Shown here piece after piece: positions 31,244 to 38,748 of a stretch of DNA of 45,229 nucleotides (position 1 is its first letter; every line of letters starts with the position of its first letter). This stretch comes from a virus, in IMG/VR virus record IMGVR_UViG_3300034072_001022, positions 1 through 45,229 of that record; one strand, written 5' to 3'. The notes beneath the pieces were generated by a model that was not told the origin of the DNA, ran no database searches, and was given only the letters and a program-made list of their open reading frames with translations. A program made the position numbers and the translations under genes.

Positions 31244-33474
31244 GACTGCGCCGCCTCGAACATGTCGGCGGTCTTGCTGCAGCGGGCCGGCTGGTTGGAC
31301 ACCTTGATCTCTTCCAGGGTGCCTCCATCGCTTAGCCAGGCCTCAACCCATTTCGGCTTTCGGCCACGGCCGGACCAGCAGAGATCGTGGTCGTCCGGAT
31401 GGCGGTATTCGACGAGCGGCGATGCGCTGTAGCGTTTTCCGGTCACCGGCACCGGTTCTGCATCGCCCGATGTGAAGGCGTATTTAGTTCCGGTCGGTTC
31501 TTCGTACATCTCGATTTCTTCGGCCAGCGCGGTGAACTCGGCGCCATCGTCAAGCGTAATGCTTGCAACGGGCTGGCCATTGAAAAGGGTCGCGCCAACA
31601 TCCCGAACGGTCCCGATCTTGCCGAGGCAGTCATGTTGTTCCATGCCCATTCCGCAGCCGATGATCCGCACGCGGTCGCCAATGGCGAACGTCGGCGACG
31701 TCCCTTTCGGTTTTTCCATCCCTTCCTCGGCGACAGCCGAGGCTCGATCTTGCTCTTCCTTGCCGCTTGCCGGGGTTTCGTCGGCTGTTCCTTCCGCCGC
31801 CTGCGCAGCGGTTTTCGCGCCGGAATCCTCCTGCGCCTGCGCAGCGGTAATCGGTGCAAGGGGGCTTTCAGTGGCTTCGCCGGGCGATTTTTCGATGTAT
31901 TTGTCATCGACGCCGGCCTTTTTTGCCATTTCGAGCAGCAGCGTCGGCGGATACTGCATCGACCATTCGCTGCACATCGATCCGCCGACGATCAGCAGGT
32001 CGATGGCCAGCAGCCACAGGTCGGGCAGGGGCATTTCCTCGATCTGCGTTTCCATGCGCTCTTTTCGCGCGGTGAAGTTCCGCCCCTCGGTCTGCCAGAT
32101 GGCCAGCACCTTGCGCAGCAGGTCGCCGTCGGCCGCGCGGTCGAACAGGCGGCGGACGATCTTGCGCATGATGGTCACTGCCAGCGGCGAATCCGGTAGG
32201 GCGTAGAACATGCCGGCGAGGTGGTTGAGCATGGCCTTGCGGGTTTCGTCCAGCAGCTTTTCGCGCCAGGCACGCTCGAGACGCAGGGCTTCCTCGGCCT
32301 CGGCCTGTTTCTCGGCCGCAGCAGCCTGTTTGCTGTTGAGGCCGGCTTGCTTCATGACCTCGGCGACGTTCTCGGCGCGCACGGTTTTGACCAACACGCC
32401 CCGCTTGACGTCTTCGACCATGACGACCTTGGCGGCATCGCCGAGGATCTCGGCGTAGGTGCGCTTTTCCGGGTCGTCGTGGCAGCGCTCGGTCAGATCG
32501 ACAAGGCCGGCGCGCTCGAGGTCGAAGCGATCGATCCCGTATGTACTGATCTTCGCCGCCTTTTCGCCGGTGATCACCTCGGCACCGTCGCTGGCCGCTG
32601 CCTCTACCTGGCGAGCGAAGTGCGCGGCCTTCTTGGCGTTGAAACAGGTCGGATCAGTGCAGACGTCTTGACTGCCGACGTCGGCGAAAATTTCGGGCTG
32701 GTTGCCGGTGCGCTTGGGGCAGTCGTGGCAGCGGCCAGCGTCCGGCAGAAGCGCCTTGTCGCCGCGCGGAAATGGCGCGTCGGCCAGCTTGAGCATGTAG
32801 CGATCGCGGATCAACTGCTGCGCCCTTCGCACGGACATGATGTCGCCCCGGTGATCCGTCTCAGTGATTTCCTTCACCGCCTGGGCGCGCAGCTCGTCAC
32901 TGGGGATTCGCGCAACGAGCAGCGCAGTCGACGCATTCAGCAGACCGCCGCGGAACAGCCGGCGCGAATCTTCGTCCAGGGCGAGCAGCTTGAGGCGGCC
33001 GAAAATGTAGCTGCGGCTCTTGCCGATCTTCTCGGCCAACTGGTCGGCGGTGTAGCCGTAGCGCTGCATCATCAGGCCGTAGCCTTCGGCCTCTTCGAGC
33101 TCGTGCAGATCTTCGCGCTGCAGGTTCTCGATCACCTGCAGTTCCAGCACCTGCTGGTCGCTCAGGTCACGGCAAAGCACCGGCACGTACTTGAGGCCGG
33201 CCGCCACTGCCGCCCGGTAACGCCGCTCGCCGGCGACGATCTCATGCAGCGGCATGACTTCGCTCGTCCAGGGCAGGTCTGCCGGCCAGGGGCGGACCAG
33301 CAGCGGCTGCATGACGCCGTGCAGGCGGACGCTCTCCGTCAGCTCGGCCAGCTTCTCGGCCGGGAAGGTCTTGCGCGGGTTGGTCGGGGAAGGGTGCAGC
33401 AGCGCAACCATGGCCGGCTCGCTGCGGCAGGCTTCGAGCTGGGCGGTGTTGGTGTCGGTGGCTTGGTCGGTCAT
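31240..33474 (-). CDS. ParB-family protein fused to an H-NS-type DNA-binding domain
   Basis: A 744-residue protein with RBS CGGAGC. Residues ~20-225 are ParB: AGERRYRAA (~81-89), ENLQRED (~116-122) and a KIGKSRSYIFGRLKLL helix-turn-helix (~149-164). Residues ~248-282 hold CHDCPKRTGN and CTDPTCF, a zinc-type insert seen in phage/plasmid ParB proteins. A helical region follows, then a KOW/SH3-like domain (~606-665, FAIGDRVRIIGCGMG). The end (~687-725) matches the H-NS C-terminal domain: HPDDHDLCWSGRGRKPKW, then GGTLEEI. H-NS domains bind AT-rich minor grooves. No ParA partner is encoded. Roles in silencing, replication or partition are all possible. Confidence 0.85.
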   Translation of the reverse strand: MTDQATDTNTAQLEACRSEPAMVALLHPSPTNPRKTFPAEKLAELTESVRLHGVMQPLLVRPWPADLPWTSEVMPLHEIVAGERRYRAAVAAGLKYVPVLCRDLSDQQVLELQVIENLQREDLHELEEAEGYGLMMQRYGYTADQLAEKIGKSRSYIFGRLKLLALDEDSRRLFRGGLLNASTALLVARIPSDELRAQAVKEITETDHRGDIMSVRRAQQLIRDRYMLKLADAPFPRGDKALLPDAGRCHDCPKRTGNQPEIFADVGSQDVCTDPTCFNAKKAAHFARQVEAAASDGAEVITGEKAAKISTYGIDRFDLERAGLVDLTERCHDDPEKRTYAEILGDAAKVVMVEDVKRGVLVKTVRAENVAEVMKQAGLNSKQAAAAEKQAEAEEALRLERAWREKLLDETRKAMLNHLAGMFYALPDSPLAVTIMRKIVRRLFDRAADGDLLRKVLAIWQTEGRNFTARKERMETQIEEMPLPDLWLLAIDLLIVGGSMCSEWSMQYPPTLLLEMAKKAGVDDKYIEKSPGEATESPLAPITAAQAQEDSGAKTAAQAAEGTADETPASGKEEQDRASAVAEEGMEKPKGTSPTFAIGDRVRIIGCGMGMEQHDCLGKIGTVRDVGATLFNGQPVASITLDDGAEFTALAEEIEMYEEPTGTKYAFTSGDAEPVPVTGKRYSASPLVEYRHPDDHDLCWSGRGRKPKWVEAWLSDGGTLEEIKVSNQPARCSKTADMFEAAQS

Positions 33475-33570
33475 GACGGGCTCCGGTAGGTGGCGGTCAT
33501 TTTTGATGTAAAAGTCGGTTTTATCGGGTGTTATGCGGCGCGGGCGCCGTCTATCCTGTGTTGGGCAGCA

Positions 33571-33807
33571 TCAAAACAGCCCAGGATCGCCAGCGCTCGC
33601 CGGGTTGGTTTGCGCTTCAATGTCGGCCTTCCACGGATTGCACGCTTGGATGCCGTCATCGTCCTCGTCGTCTGCTGCATCTTCGAGATCAAAAAACCAG
33701 CCGCATGCAGCGCATCGTTGCGTCCGGTCGTCATGGCCAAGCTCAATATCGTCATCATCAAGATCGGCCGGGTTGTGTTCTTTGCATCTGCACATCGGGC
33801 AAGCCAT
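33571..33807 (-). CDS. small acidic zinc-ribbon protein (integron-cassette-like position)
   Basis: A 78-residue protein with RBS AAGGAA. CPMCRCKEHN and RCAACGWFFDLEDA form a CxxC...CxxC zinc ribbon, followed by a run of acidic residues. The start codon lies ~26 bases after the end of the attC-like site at 33831-33900, as in an integron cassette. A lone GCCCAAC box on the minus strand (33566-33560) follows the stop within five bases. Function unknown. Confidence 0.65.
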   Translation of the reverse strand: MACPMCRCKEHNPADLDDDDIELGHDDRTQRCAACGWFFDLEDAADDEDDDGIQACNPWKADIEAQTNPASAGDPGLF

Positions 33808-33830
33808 TTCAGTTCCTTTCCGGGCGTCTG

Positions 33831-33900
33831 CCGCCCAACATTTCAGTCAACGCGGACCTTCGCGCTACGCGCTCGGCCCGTTACCGCCAGCGTTGGGCGG
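33831..33900 (-). repeat. integron attC-like recombination site
   Basis: Read leftward, the outer boxes are GCCCAAC and GTTGGGC (R''/R', extended to 9-bp complementarity at both edges). The inner boxes 33884-33875 and 33858-33846 pair as GTAACGGGCC with GT(C)AACG(C)GG(A)CC, leaving extra bases unpaired as in attC. A GCGC-GTA-GCGC apex (33862-33872) completes the hairpin. The 3' end TTGACTGAAATGTTGGGC resembles known attC ends. The upstream gene's stop codon (33865-33867) lies inside it, as is usual for cassettes. Confidence 0.8.
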
Positions 33901-34197
33901 AATCCACCAGAACCGCTCAACCCGCCCGGCGATTCGCCTCTCCACACGCTGGCAGCCAAGCTCACGCAGTAGCACGCTGAGGCGGATGACCTCGTCGCGT
34001 GACATGCGGGTCATGTCGCGCTGCAGGGCGCCTTTGCAGATGTCGTGCAGGGTGAAATGCTCGGTGCGGTTGTTCAGCCAGTCGGTGACTGCGCTGCGCA
34101 GTCCGCTCTGGCCCTGCAGGCCGGCGCGGATCGCGGCAAGCGTGCGCTGGATGTAGCCGCGCCCCTTGCGGCTTTCGCGGGTAACTAGCAGGGCCAT
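33865..34197 (-). CDS. small protein with primase-type C-terminal winged helix, ending inside attC
   Basis: A 110-residue protein from ATG 34197 (GGAGG upstream; an ATG at 34212 lacks an SD). Residues ~60-100 (MSRDEVIRLSVLLRELGCQR... RFWWIPP) resemble the end of the primase-helicase at 42056 (TRDVQTRIGWALRKLGCRK... RFWYDPP). After the PP the last nine codons (NAGGNGPSA) are encoded by the attC-like site. The native C-terminus may therefore have been replaced. Confidence 0.65.
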   Translation of the reverse strand: MALLVTRESRKGRGYIQRTLAAIRAGLQGQSGLRSAVTDWLNNRTEHFTLHDICKGALQRDMTRMSRDEVIRLSVLLRELGCQRVERRIAGRVERFWWIPPNAGGNGPSA

Positions 34198-35051
34198 GAC
34201 GTCGGCCTCCATTCGGCACCGCGCACGGCCTTGCCGGCGGGGTAGATGGCATAGACCTCGGCGAAGCCGTTGGCGCGGGCGGCGGACATGGCCAGCGCCT
34301 GGGCGTTCTTGCCCAGCTTGGTGCGGCGCAGGGGCTTGCGCGGCGTGACCACAACATAGCCGGCTGGCTCGCGGTGCTCGACGGTTGCCGTCGTGCGGGT
34401 ATTCGCCTCGGCGAGTGCTGCTTCGAGGTCGGCGATCCGGGCATGGGCCTCGGAAAGTTTCGCGCCCATGTCGACCTTGACCTCGTCGATCATCGCGGTT
34501 GCTTTGTCGAGACCGCGTTCGGTCAGGTCGATCAGGCCTTTGTTGAGGATCTCGACGCGTTCAAGTTCGGTGATCCTGCCGTTGCGCTCGGACAGCGTAA
34601 GCTCAAGCTGCTCAATCTTCTTCGCCTGGTTACTGAGCGTTTCCGTGGCCAGCGCGTGACCCTGTTTGCGCTCGCGGATTTCTTGCTGCAGTTCTTCGAT
34701 CTTCGCTTCCAGTTGCGCGGTCGACAGATGGGGTTCCTCGGCCTTCGTCGCGGACTGGGCGGCCGTGTCACGCCGAAATGCCTTTGCCGGTACATAGGGC
34801 GCCGGCGGGGCGATGACCTTGCCGCCGATGGGCAGCCAGTATTCCCACTGCTCGCCGCCGCCGATGTCCTTGGGCACGGTGACCTTGACGCGGGCCAGGT
34901 CGCCGCGGGTGGCCAGGTTGTTGAGGGTGGTTGCCAAATGCGCGGGGTTTGCCTTGAGCGCCTTGGCCAGCGGGCCGCAGCGGGTGCGGGCCGCGCTGTT
35001 GGCCTCGAACCAGTCGAGGACCTTCTCGGTCATGTTCCTGTCGTTGGACAT
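34185..35051 (-). CDS. coiled-coil protein with N-terminal winged helix
   Basis: A 288-residue protein with RBS AGGAG. Residues ~5-70 look like a winged helix (EKVLDWFEANSAARTRCGPL, then TLNNLATRGDLARVKV). Residues ~108-215 are a long coiled coil (EEPHLSTAQLEAKIEELQQE and similar heptads). A C-terminal basic domain (~225-288) contains TPRKPLRRTKLGKNAQALAM. It resembles phage replication/recombination accessory proteins in layout only. It overlaps the next gene by 13 bases. Confidence 0.6.
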   Translation of the reverse strand: MSNDRNMTEKVLDWFEANSAARTRCGPLAKALKANPAHLATTLNNLATRGDLARVKVTVPKDIGGGEQWEYWLPIGGKVIAPPAPYVPAKAFRRDTAAQSATKAEEPHLSTAQLEAKIEELQQEIRERKQGHALATETLSNQAKKIEQLELTLSERNGRITELERVEILNKGLIDLTERGLDKATAMIDEVKVDMGAKLSEAHARIADLEAALAEANTRTTATVEHREPAGYVVVTPRKPLRRTKLGKNAQALAMSAARANGFAEVYAIYPAGKAVRGAEWRPTSWPC

Positions 35052-35425
35052 CAGTAGTGCTCCTCTTGTGCGTCAATGGGAATCAGCCGGTGTGCCGTGC
35101 TGGTCATGCCGGCCATGAGGATCTCGCGCAGGCAGTCGTCGAGGCCAAGATCGGGATCGGCGGCCTGCAGGCGCTCAACCAGTTGCTCGAGGCTGGCGAA
35201 GTCGCTGGCGCCGAGGGGTATCTGGATCGTCGTCGCGAAAACGCTGTCCGGCACCGTGGCGTAGGGCGTCAGCGCGGTGGTCAGCGCATCGATGTTGTGC
35301 TGCTGGGTGCGAATCTCGACCGCCAGGCGCTCAAGCTCGGCGACGATGCGGGCGCTTTTGGTCCGCAGCATCGGCACGCCGTACCAGGCGCCGGCCGGGG
35401 TCAGGGTGTTTTCGACGGGCTCCAT
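35051..35425 (-). CDS. hypothetical protein
   Basis: A 124-residue protein from ATG 35425, in a TGATG overlap with the ATPase gene. It is mostly helical (RIVAELERLAVEIRTQQHNI), with acidic C-terminal sequence. Not recognised. Its stop overlaps the start of the coiled-coil gene by three bases. Confidence 0.6.
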   Translation of the reverse strand: MEPVENTLTPAGAWYGVPMLRTKSARIVAELERLAVEIRTQQHNIDALTTALTPYATVPDSVFATTIQIPLGASDFASLEQLVERLQAADPDLGLDDCLREILMAGMTSTAHRLIPIDAQEEHY

Positions 35426-35796
35426 CAGGCCTGCCTCGCCGGCATGTTGATCAGGTAGCACCGCGGGAACTCGTCCAGCGGACCACCGTCGCCGGGCAAG
35501 CCGCAGAAGATGAATTTCTTCGGCTTGGGTGATTCGCCTGCGAACAGGCTTTTGAGTTCGCCGGGCAGTTCGGCAAAGTTCGGGATGCCTTCGACGATGA
35601 TCGTGTCGACCACGGTGGCGCATGCCGCCTTCCAGCCCGCCGTCCGGGTAAAGTCGATCACGTTGCACTCGATATAGCTGCCGTGCCGCTTGGCAATGGC
35701 GCGGGCCAGGGTGGTTTTACCGCAGCCCTGGGGGCCGCGCAGCACTAGCGGCATGCCCGGCTTGAGCGTGTAGCGCAGGTAGTTGGCGGAGATCAT
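35425..35796 (-). CDS. small P-loop NTPase
   Basis: A 123-residue protein with RBS GGAGG. Walker A is clear: RGPQGCGKTTLA (~20-31). A hydrophobic strand (DTIIVEGIP, ~64-72) may be Walker B with an unusual acidic residue, and a KKFIFCGLP strand may carry sensor 1. It is only half the size of a typical AAA+ domain, so it may be truncated or act as a nucleotide-binding adaptor. It lies in the early operon with replication-associated genes. Confidence 0.7.
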   Translation of the reverse strand: MISANYLRYTLKPGMPLVLRGPQGCGKTTLARAIAKRHGSYIECNVIDFTRTAGWKAACATVVDTIIVEGIPNFAELPGELKSLFAGESPKPKKFIFCGLPGDGGPLDEFPRCYLINMPARQA

Positions 35797-36005
35797 GCTT
35801 GCCTCCAGGTCATGCGCTGGCCGGGCGGAAACAGCGCCTGGTAGGCGCCGCGCGCTTGCGTCAGCTGGCGGCGGATCAGGTGGATGTCGTGCTCGAGATT
35901 GGCACGCTCGATCGGGGCCTGGGTTTCAGCCAGGCGCGCCAGGCGGTCGTCGAGCTCGATCTCGATACGCCGCATGCGCAGGTAGGCGATCAGGCGGGCA
36001 ATCAT
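35793..36005 (-). CDS. small coiled-coil protein
   Basis: A 70-residue, highly charged helical protein (RLAYL-type start, then EIELDDRLARLAETQAPIER) in ATGA overlaps with both neighbours. Not recognised. Confidence 0.55.
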   Translation of the reverse strand: MIARLIAYLRMRRIEIELDDRLARLAETQAPIERANLEHDIHLIRRQLTQARGAYQALFPPGQRMTWRQA

Positions 36006-36139
36006 TTGCGCAACCCCGGCACCGCGGCAATGCCGGGCACGCCGCTGACGGTGAAAACCAGCCCAAATTCGCGGCGGGCTGACGGGTAGGCGGCGCAGAG
36101 CGCGATATGCACGCGCAGGGCGGATAAGTGCAGACGCAT
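36002..36139 (-). CDS. very small hypothetical protein
   Basis: A 45-residue product from ATG 36139, preceded by AAAGGAG at good spacing and ending in an ATGA overlap. The strong RBS and coupling are the main support. The sequence is moderately hydrophobic with no known motif. Confidence 0.5.
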   Translation of the reverse strand: MRLHLSALRVHIALCAAYPSARREFGLVFTVSGVPGIAAVPGLRK

Positions 36140-36151
36140 GGACTACTCCTT

Positions 36152-36349
36152 TCAGTGAAAACCGGTCAGCCGGCAGACGAGGGCGCGCAGCTGCGCGGGG
36201 TCGCGGCGCTTGCCGACAAAGACGTTGCCGCCGTGAGTTTTGCGGTACACAAGGAAATCACCGGATTTTTCGGCGACGAAACAGCCGTGGTCCTTTGCGA
36301 TTTGCTTGGCTTCCTTGATCAGCTGGATGGGGTTGCGGGCGCTGGCCAT
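36152..36349 (-). CDS. small conserved phage protein
   Basis: A 65-residue protein from ATG 36349 (CGGAGC upstream). A helix (NPIQLIKEAKQIAKDHG) is followed by a beta hairpin (DFLVYRKTHGGNVFVGKRRD). This helix-plus-hairpin pattern is common in short phage early proteins with unknown function. Confidence 0.6.
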   Translation of the reverse strand: MASARNPIQLIKEAKQIAKDHGCFVAEKSGDFLVYRKTHGGNVFVGKRRDPAQLRALVCRLTGFH

Positions 36350-36351
36350 GG

Positions 36352-36528
36352 CTATTTGCTCCGGTTGTTGCGCTTGATGCGCATGCCGAGTTCGTGCCAG
36401 CGGGCAATCGAAAACATGTTGGCCGGCACGCCGTGCTTTTCGAGGTAGCGGAAGGTGGCGAAATCGCCCCAGCGCTCGCGGTTCTTCGCCGCGCGCACCG
36501 CCGCAATCGCTTGAGGGCTGGCGCTCAT
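36352..36528 (-). CDS. small hypothetical protein
   Basis: A 58-residue basic protein with RBS GGAGGG. It overlaps the methyltransferase stop (ATGA). It carries NRERWGDFATFRYLEKHG and RWHELGMRIKRNN, suggestive of nucleic-acid binding. Not recognised. Confidence 0.55.
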   Translation of the reverse strand: MSASPQAIAAVRAAKNRERWGDFATFRYLEKHGVPANMFSIARWHELGMRIKRNNRSK

Positions 36529-38219
36529 GCTGCCCTCCGGATGGAAAGCCAGGGCGCGTTTGCCTCGAGAAAATCAGCGGCATCCACCGGATCGACCGAG
36601 TTGCCGACCATGCGCACCTGGGTGGATTTCGAGAACCGGCGGCCGTCGTGGCCGCGGTCGATGATGTAGTCGGCCGGGAAGTCGTTGGCGTTGTACAGCT
36701 CGCGCGGCTCCAGCATGCGCAGGCCGATATCGACGATCACATAGGGCGTGCCGGCGATGGTGACGGTAACCAGGGCCATGCGGTCCTTTGTCGTGATCGT
36801 GGTCAGCGGGTCACCGAGGTCGGACCACTGGCCGCCCTGGCCGTAGTAGCGCATCAAAAAGGCGGCGACGCGCAGCGCGCCGGCTTCTTCGGTCGGTGAC
36901 AGAATTGCAGTCACCAGCTGTTGCTGGCTGCCGCTGTTGGTGACCGTCGAGAAAGGCTCGTCCGCAGCATGCCCGGGCGTCGTGTTGAAACCGCCGTTGG
37001 CCTGCATCAGGTAGGCAGTCGCCAGCGCCCGATGGTTTTCGGTCAACACTGTGCCCATGGGGTCAGACGGCGATGACGGCTTACCCGCATACTCGGGGCC
37101 GCCGGTACCGACGAGGATGGCGGTTCCGACGGCATGCTTTCCGGTGCCGACGACGGTGCCCAGCGGCTGCTCGATGTCCATGACGCGCGGCGCCTGGCCT
37201 TCGTGCTCGCCGTAGCCAGTTTGAACCAGTGTTGGTGCAACCAACGCCCGACACCCGCCGTTTTCCGTCGCAATCGTGCTGATCGGCTGGCGGATGTCCT
37301 CGACCTTTCCGCCGTGCGCCATGTTCACGATAAACGGCTTCGGGTTGTCGAGAACGAACTTGCGAATCCCCGTAGCGATCCGCTTCATCGTCGCCTCGGC
37401 CAGCGGGCGCTCGCGTTCGAAGATCGAGCGGCAGGGCAGCGAGAAGTCGATGCAGTCGGCGGCCGGCTTCCAGCGCCTCTGCCCTTTCTTCGGTTCCTTG
37501 AAGAACTTCGGCTCGGGGAAGGTAATCGGGTGGCCGTCGCGGCGGGCGATGAAGAACAGGCGGGTGCGCGTCGTGTGGCCGCCGGCATCGGCAGCGCAGC
37601 GGACGCGATAGTCCCAGCGGTAGCCCAGCGCATCGAAGGTGGCAACGAACCGGCACCAGGTCTGGCCCTCGCGCTTCTTGTCCGGCACCAGGTACTGATC
37701 CTGCACCGGCACGCGCTCACCCTTGTCGGCGACGGCCCAAGTGGTTTTCCCCTTGGCGTCCACCACGCGCTTGAGGCAGCGGCCGGTGGCCGGGTCGCGC
37801 TTGGCAACCAGCGGGCCCCATTTCAGCATCTGCTTCACGTTCTCCATGCTGATCACCTCCGGGCGAACCTGCCCGGCCCAGCGCGGCAGCACCCAGCCCA
37901 GCCCGCGAATTTTCTTGCTGCGCGGCTGTCCGCCAGCGGCCTGGCTGTGGTGCGTGCAATCCGGCGAACCGTGCAGCCAGCCCACCGGGCGGCCCTGGGT
38001 GACCGTGCGCGGGCAAACTTCGAAGACATCGGCAACGAAATGGCGGGTCTGCGGGTGATTCATTCGGTGCATGGAAAGCGCGTCGTCGTTGTGATTGACG
38101 GCGATGTCCGGTGACCGGCCGAATGCGCGCTCGAACGCGAGCGACATCCCGCCGCCGCCGGCGAAAAGATCGACGATCAGCTTGCCGTTGAGGTCGAGCA
38201 TGAGTTGGCGGGCGCTCAT
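36525..38219 (-). CDS. DNA (cytosine-5) methyltransferase with five-repeat central region
   Basis: A 564-residue protein with RBS GGAGGG. Motif I is DLFAGGGGMSLAF (~17-29), motif IV is GSPDCTHHS with catalytic Cys ~88, motif VI is MENV (~125-128), motif VIII is TRTRLFFIA (~217-225), and motifs IX/X are RELYNANDFP (~506-515) and QVRMVGNSV (~534-542). Between VIII and IX, a ~30-residue unit with a (D/E)xP(L/I/M)xT(I/V) core occurs five times (~308, 347, 384, 419, 467). No cognate restriction enzyme is nearby, so it probably shields phage DNA from host restriction. Confidence 0.9.
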   Translation of the reverse strand: MSARQLMLDLNGKLIVDLFAGGGGMSLAFERAFGRSPDIAVNHNDDALSMHRMNHPQTRHFVADVFEVCPRTVTQGRPVGWLHGSPDCTHHSQAAGGQPRSKKIRGLGWVLPRWAGQVRPEVISMENVKQMLKWGPLVAKRDPATGRCLKRVVDAKGKTTWAVADKGERVPVQDQYLVPDKKREGQTWCRFVATFDALGYRWDYRVRCAADAGGHTTRTRLFFIARRDGHPITFPEPKFFKEPKKGQRRWKPAADCIDFSLPCRSIFERERPLAEATMKRIATGIRKFVLDNPKPFIVNMAHGGKVEDIRQPISTIATENGGCRALVAPTLVQTGYGEHEGQAPRVMDIEQPLGTVVGTGKHAVGTAILVGTGGPEYAGKPSSPSDPMGTVLTENHRALATAYLMQANGGFNTTPGHAADEPFSTVTNSGSQQQLVTAILSPTEEAGALRVAAFLMRYYGQGGQWSDLGDPLTTITTKDRMALVTVTIAGTPYVIVDIGLRMLEPRELYNANDFPADYIIDRGHDGRRFSKSTQVRMVGNSVDPVDAADFLEANAPWLSIRRAA

Positions 38220-38222
38220 GGC

Positions 38223-38612
38223 TCAGCCCTCCGCCGGCTCGTCGTTGCCGACCAGCTCGCGGGCCTCGGCAACCAGGTAGGCCAGCATGCCGGCGCCGAT
38301 CTCGCCGACCTCGGGATTCAGCGCGGCAATCCGGCGAATCAGATTCAGGCGGCGATCAATGAGGCCGACGTGGCCGTCCTTGGTGAGGCCGATGCCGATG
38401 CCGGCCTCGTTCGCCAGCTCGGCCTGCATGTCGAACAGGTCGCGACGCCAGCCATCGGCTTCGCAGTAGGCGTTCTGGAGTTCGTGCTCCAGCACCTCGA
38501 TGCGCTCTTCCTGCTGGCTGACGAAACGACGCAGGTGCTCAAGCTCAAGGGCTTCCAGCCGGCGCTGGATGCGGCGCAGCTGGCTATCCGGGGTGATGAT
38601 CTTGTCGGGCAT
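38223..38612 (-). CDS. coiled-coil early protein, first gene of leftward operon
   Basis: A 129-residue protein from ATG 38612 with RBS AGGAG. Residues ~10-60 are coiled coil (LRRIQRRLEALELEHLRRFV). It is the first gene after the PL-like promoter and OL operators, the position of N in lambda, though no arginine-rich RNA-binding motif is seen. Function unknown. Confidence 0.6.
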   Translation of the reverse strand: MPDKIITPDSQLRRIQRRLEALELEHLRRFVSQQEERIEVLEHELQNAYCEADGWRRDLFDMQAELANEAGIGIGLTKDGHVGLIDRRLNLIRRIAALNPEVGEIGAGMLAYLVAEARELVGNDEPAEG

Positions 38613-38637
38613 GGTCGGCTCCTGGTGGTGTGGAGCC

Positions 38638-38666
38638 ATTACACCAAACGGTGAACGTCAAGTCAA
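38638..38666 (-). promoter_or_regulatory. PL-like sigma70 promoter
   Basis: Leftward TTGACT (38666-38661) and TGTAAT (38643-38638) are spaced 17 bases. Both boxes overlap operator copies, so repressor binding would shut off the early operon (38612 leftward). Confidence 0.75.
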
Positions 38667-38679
38667 CACCATTCGGTGT
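38641..38679. promoter_or_regulatory. OL-like operator pair
   Basis: Two copies of a 14-bp palindrome: ACACCAAACGGTGA (38641-38654) and ACACCATTCGGTGT (38666-38679). The same sequence is found at 39792-39805 in front of the Cro-like gene. Confidence 0.85.
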
Positions 38680-38683
38680 ATTT

Positions 38684-38714
38684 TTGAGAAAATAAAACCC
38701 GGACGGAGCCGGGT
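38684..38714 (-). terminator. intrinsic terminator of the secreted-protein gene
   Basis: Leftward, ACCCGG-CTCCGT-CCGGGT (38714-38697) is followed by TTTTATTTTCTC. It stops transcription of the 38749-39204 gene before the PL region. Confidence 0.8.
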
Positions 38715-38748
38715 GTCTAGTCAATCAGTGTGGCAATTTGCGGAGCGG

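Noticed and set aside
36525-38219. Restriction-modification system
   Set aside because: Only the methyltransferase is present; flanking genes are short and show no nuclease motif.
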